Below, one piece after another: positions 59,350 to 64,000 of a stretch of DNA of 64,000 bases. The translations under genes were made by a program, and so were the position numbers. Below the pieces are notes generated by a model, which was not told the DNA's origin, ran no database searches, and saw only the letters and a list, made by a program, of their open reading frames with translations. The stretch is from NCBI GenBank assembly GCA_029027985.1, contig CP119076.1, positions 2,416,422 to 2,480,421 on the forward strand. Direction: 5' to 3'. How positions within the stretch are numbered: position 1 is the stretch's first letter; every line of letters begins with the position of its first letter. This stretch comes from Klebsiella aerogenes (GTDB lineage: Bacteria; Pseudomonadota; Gammaproteobacteria; Enterobacterales; Enterobacteriaceae).

Positions 59350-62300
59350 TTATGGACATGAGAAACGAGGGAGCTGGAACGGGTTGCGAATACTGTTCGG
59401 CGCAAACTCCAGCGTGACCTGATGGCCATCGACGTTAAACGTCGCCTGACGGCCTAAACTGCTGCTGCCCGGAGCGGTACGCGCTTTGTCGAAAAAGCGG
59501 TTCAGCGCCCACGAGCCGCTGGTCACCAGCGTCGAGGTGGTGCCATCGGCCAGCCCAAGCTGCATACGCACCTGGTTAGTCCCGCCCGGCCCCGGCCAGC
59601 TCATCATCTGTACCGCCTGCGGACCGTGGCTATAACGCAACTGCTGGCCATCGACATCCAGCGTCAGGTTGAGGATCTGGTTATCCATGCTGATGGTACG
59701 TATCGTCACTTTAAATGACGGCGTGGTCGCGCCGTTGGCAAAGAAGGCATCACGAATCGACTGCGCCTGCTGGAATGGCCTTAACACCCCTTCGCTTCCC
59801 GGCAGCGTTTTACCGTCGATACCCGGCATAAAGCGCCAGTTGGCCTGCGTGGTATCCACTTTATTCGTCAGGTTGTCACGGAAAAAAGTATCCATCATGC
59901 CGGTGCCTGGCGCGAACATCCGCGCCAGATCGTCAGGAGTGACTTCGCTACTGGCGCCGCGGACTAACGGGTAGCGTCCGGCGATGGCCTGACGGCAGAA
60001 CCCGCCGACCTCGACGTTTACCCGTTTGCGCACGTTATCAAGATCGCGGCGCTGGGTATCGCTACTGGCGCCGACCGCCATTTTGCTGAACATGGTTTGC
60101 AGTCCGCCCGGCAAACGCCCGGCGCTGGCCTGCAAGCGACTGATCGCATCGCCGCCCGGCGGCTGCATGCCGCTGTTGGCGGCGTCCTGTACGGCGGTCA
60201 GGTAGCGATAAAGCTCATCGATTTGTTTAAGAAAATCGTCAAACACAATCGTCTTGCCGCCTTTTTCCAGCGGCTGCGCCAGTTCGATCAGCGGCGCGTA
60301 ATGTTCAGTGACAAGCTGTTCCGGCGTCTGGCTAATCGCCGCGCCCTGAGTCGCCCGGCCGTCATCATGGCGGAACAGCGCTTCCAGGGTCCGAGTGGCG
60401 CGATTCCCCTGTTCGGCGTTGTTTTCACCTTTGACGGTTTCCGCTTCGGCGCGCGCCAGGTTCAACACCTGGCTCAGGCTGATGACCAACCGGCGCAGCG
60501 GCGAGTTACTGGCGGACAGTAATCGCGCGGTATTGATCCGCGAAGACAAATCGGCGCTGTTGTTCAGCTGAATATCGGCAAGGAAGCGATCCCAGTTGGC
60601 GATAAAGTCGCGCATATACAGCTGGCGTACAGCATTATCTGTTTGCTGCTTATCTTCCTGCGCCGTGGCGGCGCCCAGCACCCAGATATCGTCGTCATGC
60701 AGCGCGCTGGTGACGTTATCAATCTGTTTATTGAAAACCTGCCAATAGCCGTTTGGCGTATACAGGCCGGGAACCCCTTCGGCGATCGGCGTACCGCTTT
60801 TGCGCGAAAACACCAGTTCGCTCTGCGGGCCGCCGAGAGTAGCCAGCGATACCGCTTTGAGGTTGTCATCATGTTCCAGCAGGCGTTTCAGGCGGCCGTA
60901 AACTCGCGAAGACAGCGGTTGCTGGTTGATCAATGTCCGCTCGCGGGCAATCAGCGCGTCGTCTTTGGCATACGGCGAAGACTGAATTTGCGGTTCCAGT
61001 AACTGGATCAGATGCCCTTCCAGCTGTCGCAACTGCGCCTGAGTGACGTTTTGCGGCAGATTGCGCTGCAGATTAAGCATCACCCACGAGAGCAGGAATT
61101 TGCCATCATAATGTTTAGGTTGATACAGCATCTGATAGGCTTTCAGCGCTTCGTAGCTATATTCGGCATCGCTGCCGTCATCGTTACGCAACCAGGTGGC
61201 GATGCGCATGGCGACATCCGGCAGCAGCATTTGCTGGAGCGCTTTCTGATACAGCGTCTGTGAAGCATCGCTGACGTCATATCCGCGGTAGAGCCCCATT
61301 CGGCGGGTGACCGGCGGATCGTTGACTTCAAAATCGGCGCTTTTCGGCAATTCCAGCAGTCCATTCAGCAACGGCAGCATGGTGAATAGATCGCGCTGGC
61401 CAGGATTCTGTAGCGCTTTACTTTGCTGCTCAACCAGCGGCACCTTCGCCGACACCTCTTGCAAGTAGGCTTTGTTTTTGCCGTAACTGGTCAGCCACAG
61501 GACGCCCAATACCACTAGCAGCGCGGCAAGTACCGCATAACCTGACCAGATCGCCGCACGATTACGCAGCTCCCACCAGCGGTTCTGTCCGGCGATACCG
61601 GCTTCCTGGAAAATGACATTTTGCAGCAGGTTTTTAATGAAGTAGCTCTGGCCTTTACCGCCGGGGATTGGCGCTTCTTTGCTGACCGAATCCCAGTTGT
61701 CGTTATCCTTACCCTGCGGCAACGACAGCGCGCGATTGAGTTCGCCCATCACGCGGTCAAATGGCAGCCCTTCCTGGGTTCCGCTGGCGAAGTAAATGCC
61801 GCGCGGCGAAAATTCCGTTTCGAAATTCGAGCGGGCAAACACCGTGCTGAGATAATCCGCCAGCAGTGGGCGCAACGCCGCGAACTCCTGCGGGAACAGC
61901 CAGGCTTCAGCGCGGGTTTTGGCATCATGCTCGCGCAGCATAGTGTCCGGCAGGCCCGCTTCCAGTCGCTGTTGCAGCAGCGCGAACTCTTGCGTGAAAC
62001 TGCCCATCAGGTCGAAATCGGCGAGTCTGGACTGCTCCCATGGGAAAGTGAAGCCCCAGATCTGATCGCGCTGCGCTTTGTCGTAATCGGCAAACCAGGC
62101 GCGGAAGCCTTTAAGCAGGTCGGCTTTAGTGACCAACACATACACCGGGAAGCGAATACCCAGTTGCTCGTGCAACTCGGAGAGACGCTGGCGCAAATTG
62201 ACCGCCTGTTGGCGCGATGCATCGGCCGATTGGGTCAACAGGTCAGAGATGCTCACCGTCACCACCACGCCGTTGATCGGCTGGCGACGGCGGTATTTAC

Positions 62301-62964
62301 GCAACAGGCCAATAAACTTCAGCCATTCACCGGCATCCTGCGCTTGCTCGCTCTCCTGAGTGGTATAGCGTCCGGCGGTATCCAACAGGACGGCTTCGTT
62401 GGTAAACCACCAGTCGCAGTTGCGCGTACCGCCGATGCCGCGTAGCGCCGTTTTACCGAAACGGTCGGCCAGCGGGAACTGCAATCCGGAATTGGCCAGC
62501 GCGGTGGTTTTGCCGGAGCCTGAAGCGCCGATAATCACGTACCACGGCAGTTGATAGAGATATTGCGTACCGAAACGCTGGGTCCACTGCGCGTGAGCGT
62601 TACCGGTTTTGCTAAAGTGCGCTTTTTTCAGCATCTGCGCCGCTTCATCAAAGCGATCGGCGAGGATCTGGTCTTCGCTGTTGAGACGCTGTTGCGGATC
62701 GTTACCCTGCGGCTCTTCCTTCAGGTTATCCATCAGCTTGCGGTTGAGCCAGGCGTTGTACAAGCGCGGCAGAATATGGCTTTGCGCCCAGATGAGGTAC
62801 ACCACCGCGATGGAGATAATACGGTTTTGTTCCGATTCCAGCGGCCGGGTATCAACAATCGACAGCAGAGGGCCAATCATCCAGATGACGGCAGCCACCG
62901 CCGTGGCGCCGAGAAAGCCCCACAGCAGCCGGTTGGTCAGAATGGAAAGCAGAAGTGTCAGCAT
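59350..62964 (-). CDS. tssM: TssM (IcmF), inner-membrane core component
   Basis: 1204 residues. Two N-terminal helices (LLWGFLGATAVAAVIWMIG; IISIAVVYLIWAQSH), a cytoplasmic GTPase-like domain with an intact Walker A (VIIGASGSGKTTALANSG), a third helix (~475-495, SGYAVLAALLVVLGVLWLTS), and a large periplasmic domain with the IcmF-related segment and the C-terminal beta region that meets TssJ. With TssL and TssJ it makes the membrane complex. It starts 2 bases after the tssL stop region. Confidence 0.96.
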   Translation of the reverse strand: MLTLLLSILTNRLLWGFLGATAVAAVIWMIGPLLSIVDTRPLESEQNRIISIAVVYLIWAQSHILPRLYNAWLNRKLMDNLKEEPQGNDPQQRLNSEDQILADRFDEAAQMLKKAHFSKTGNAHAQWTQRFGTQYLYQLPWYVIIGASGSGKTTALANSGLQFPLADRFGKTALRGIGGTRNCDWWFTNEAVLLDTAGRYTTQESEQAQDAGEWLKFIGLLRKYRRRQPINGVVVTVSISDLLTQSADASRQQAVNLRQRLSELHEQLGIRFPVYVLVTKADLLKGFRAWFADYDKAQRDQIWGFTFPWEQSRLADFDLMGSFTQEFALLQQRLEAGLPDTMLREHDAKTRAEAWLFPQEFAALRPLLADYLSTVFARSNFETEFSPRGIYFASGTQEGLPFDRVMGELNRALSLPQGKDNDNWDSVSKEAPIPGGKGQSYFIKNLLQNVIFQEAGIAGQNRWWELRNRAAIWSGYAVLAALLVVLGVLWLTSYGKNKAYLQEVSAKVPLVEQQSKALQNPGQRDLFTMLPLLNGLLELPKSADFEVNDPPVTRRMGLYRGYDVSDASQTLYQKALQQMLLPDVAMRIATWLRNDDGSDAEYSYEALKAYQMLYQPKHYDGKFLLSWVMLNLQRNLPQNVTQAQLRQLEGHLIQLLEPQIQSSPYAKDDALIARERTLINQQPLSSRVYGRLKRLLEHDDNLKAVSLATLGGPQSELVFSRKSGTPIAEGVPGLYTPNGYWQVFNKQIDNVTSALHDDDIWVLGAATAQEDKQQTDNAVRQLYMRDFIANWDRFLADIQLNNSADLSSRINTARLLSASNSPLRRLVISLSQVLNLARAEAETVKGENNAEQGNRATRTLEALFRHDDGRATQGAAISQTPEQLVTEHYAPLIELAQPLEKGGKTIVFDDFLKQIDELYRYLTAVQDAANSGMQPPGGDAISRLQASAGRLPGGLQTMFSKMAVGASSDTQRRDLDNVRKRVNVEVGGFCRQAIAGRYPLVRGASSEVTPDDLARMFAPGTGMMDTFFRDNLTNKVDTTQANWRFMPGIDGKTLPGSEGVLRPFQQAQSIRDAFFANGATTPSFKVTIRTISMDNQILNLTLDVDGQQLRYSHGPQAVQMMSWPGPGGTNQVRMQLGLADGTTSTLVTSGSWALNRFFDKARTAPGSSSLGRQATFNVDGHQVTLEFAPNSIRNPFQLPRFSCP

Positions 62965-62966
62965 CC

Positions 62967-64000
62967 TTAATTTCCTTGGGGCAATCCGTTCAGCTCAGCC
63001 CGGGTATTATCGGGCGACACCAGCAGAGTAATTTCCACACGGCGGTTACGGGCACGGTTCTCAGGAGTGGTATTCGGCGCGATAGGGTTCATTTCCCCTC
63101 TCCCTTCGGCTTTCACGCGGTCAGGTTGCGCCAGATGTTTTTGCAGCTGTTTCTGTACCGAACGCGCGCGTTCCAGCGACAGTTCATAGTTCGAGGCGAA
63201 GCGCGCGCTGCGGATAGGCACGTTATCGCTGTATCCCACGACCAGAATGCGGCCGCTGACGTTGTTCATCGCCTGAGCGATGCGATCGATCACCGGATCG
63301 TAACGGTCGCGCACCACCGTTGACGCCGAGGCGAACAGGCCGTCACCTTTGAGAATAACCACGCTGCGGTCGGCTTCATCGCGCACGGCGACCAGCCCTT
63401 CGGCAATTTCCGGGCGCAAGAAGCCGCGCAGGTTAAGTACCGCCGGTAATTTTTCCGCCGGCTGGGCGATAGCCGCTTCCGGCAGCGGCGTTTGATAAAT
63501 TTTCGCCAGTACCGGATTCGTCGCGTCGCCCAGTCGCCAGTTGAGAATGATGTAGAACAGGCAGGCGGCGAAACCGGCCAGGGCGACGCAGGCCCATAGC
63601 GGCACAACCGGGCGCCACAGCTTACGCAACACCGGGCGATCCTCGCCGTGGGCGGATAGCGGCGGCGCATAGCCGCCGCGTACGCCGCAGATCATCTGCC
63701 ACAGACGCTGCTTGATGGTTTCCAGCTGCGTGCGGCCGTTATCCATCACCCGATAGCGCCCTTCAAAACCGAGCAACAGGCAATAGTTAATTAATTCCAG
63801 CAGATTAATGTGCTCGCGCGGATTCTGCGACAGGCGCGCCAGCAGCTGGAAGAACTTCTCGCCGCCCCAGGTTTCGTTGTGAAAGGTGACCAGCAGACCG
63901 CTTCCCGACCACACGCCGCTACTGCCCCACGGCGTCAACGCCGCCGCTTCATCCAGCGCGGTGCACAGGCAATAGCGCGCGCCGACGATCACCTCGTACG
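62967..64000 (-). CDS. tssL: TssL with OmpA-like peptidoglycan-binding domain (partial)
   Basis: At least 344 codons; the frame runs past the right edge, so the N-terminus is missing (a GTG at 63992 is only internal). N-terminal DotU domain (YCLCTALDEAAALTPWG, FFQLLARLSQNPREHINLLELINYCLLLGFEGRYR), one membrane helix (~190, VPLWACVALAGFAACLFYIIL), and a C-terminal OmpA-like domain (ILVVGYSDNVPIRSARFASNYELSLERARSV, GRGEMNPIAPN). The OmpA end ties the complex to peptidoglycan without a separate TagL. Confidence 0.95.
   Translation of the reverse strand, partial: YEVIVGARYCLCTALDEAAALTPWGSSGVWSGSGLLVTFHNETWGGEKFFQLLARLSQNPREHINLLELINYCLLLGFEGRYRVMDNGRTQLETIKQRLWQMICGVRGGYAPPLSAHGEDRPVLRKLWRPVVPLWACVALAGFAACLFYIILNWRLGDATNPVLAKIYQTPLPEAAIAQPAEKLPAVLNLRGFLRPEIAEGLVAVRDEADRSVVILKGDGLFASASTVVRDRYDPVIDRIAQAMNNVSGRILVVGYSDNVPIRSARFASNYELSLERARSVQKQLQKHLAQPDRVKAEGRGEMNPIAPNTTPENRARNRRVEITLLVSPDNTRAELNGLPQGN

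Overview
ORGANISM. The window looks like chromosome of an enterobacterium (Enterobacteriaceae, near Salmonella, Citrobacter and Enterobacter). Support comes from the Ivy lysozyme inhibitor, EmrAB-type and YbdG-like proteins that read very close to their E. coli relatives, and an enterobacterial type VI secretion system (T6SS) gene order. I cannot fix the species from sequence alone. No rRNA, tRNA or CRISPR array was seen. LAYOUT. (1) 1-383: the edge of a T6SS effector module: the last ~85 codons of an effector-like gene and the start of a small gene behind it. (2) 658-9000: a periplasmic cupin, a DUF3626 protein, a MarR-EmrA-EmrB-type drug efflux operon, an Rrf2-type regulator, a DHA2 efflux pump and a type II NADH dehydrogenase-like flavoprotein. 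(3) 9002-10330: decayed mobile DNA (transposase scraps and a piece of a UvrD-like helicase). (4) 10350-21440: a fluoride-resistance island. One fluoride riboswitch precedes a plus-strand operon (family II pyrophosphatase, universal stress protein, enolase, CrcB fluoride channel, P-type ATPase). A second fluoride riboswitch on the minus strand precedes a cation/proton antiporter and another universal stress protein. Between them lie two coupled MutS-like ATPases and a 36-residue membrane protein. Fluoride inhibits enolase and pyrophosphatase, so the operon combines export with spare copies of the targets. (5) 21916-26805: a UbiD-family decarboxylase resembling HudA with its MarR partner HudR, a tandem GNAT, an MscS/YbdG-like channel, and Ivy. 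(6) 26874-64000: a large T6SS locus, nearly all on the minus strand. It runs from TssL (cut by the right edge) through TssM, TagF, TssA, TssB, TssC, Tai4, Hcp, Fha, PppA, a periplasmic protein, TagJ, TssE, TssF, TssG, ClpV and PpkA to VgrG, then to an effector-loading block (DUF2169-pentapeptide, pentapeptide, DUF3540, DUF4150 tip) ending in a candidate membrane-active effector and its candidate immunity protein. TssJ and TssK are not in the window and probably lie beyond the right edge. HOW IT FITS TOGETHER. PpkA, PppA and Fha with TagF indicate post-translational control of secretion by threonine phosphorylation. Hcp, VgrG and the DUF4150 tip form the projectile; DUF2169 and the pentapeptide proteins probably load the last-gene effector. 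Around vgrG and fha sit AT-rich patches with more than ten small one- or two-helix membrane proteins in paralogous families, a 145-bp direct repeat of the fha 5' end, broken genes and an orphan Tai4 immunity gene, all signs of fast turnover of immunity-type genes. MOST INTERESTING. The untyped effector/immunity pair at 26874-28423 and its remnant copy at 1-383; the small membrane-protein array flanking a mosaic vgrG; the fha-5' duplication carrying two paralogous genes; and the paired MutS-like ATPases inside the fluoride island.
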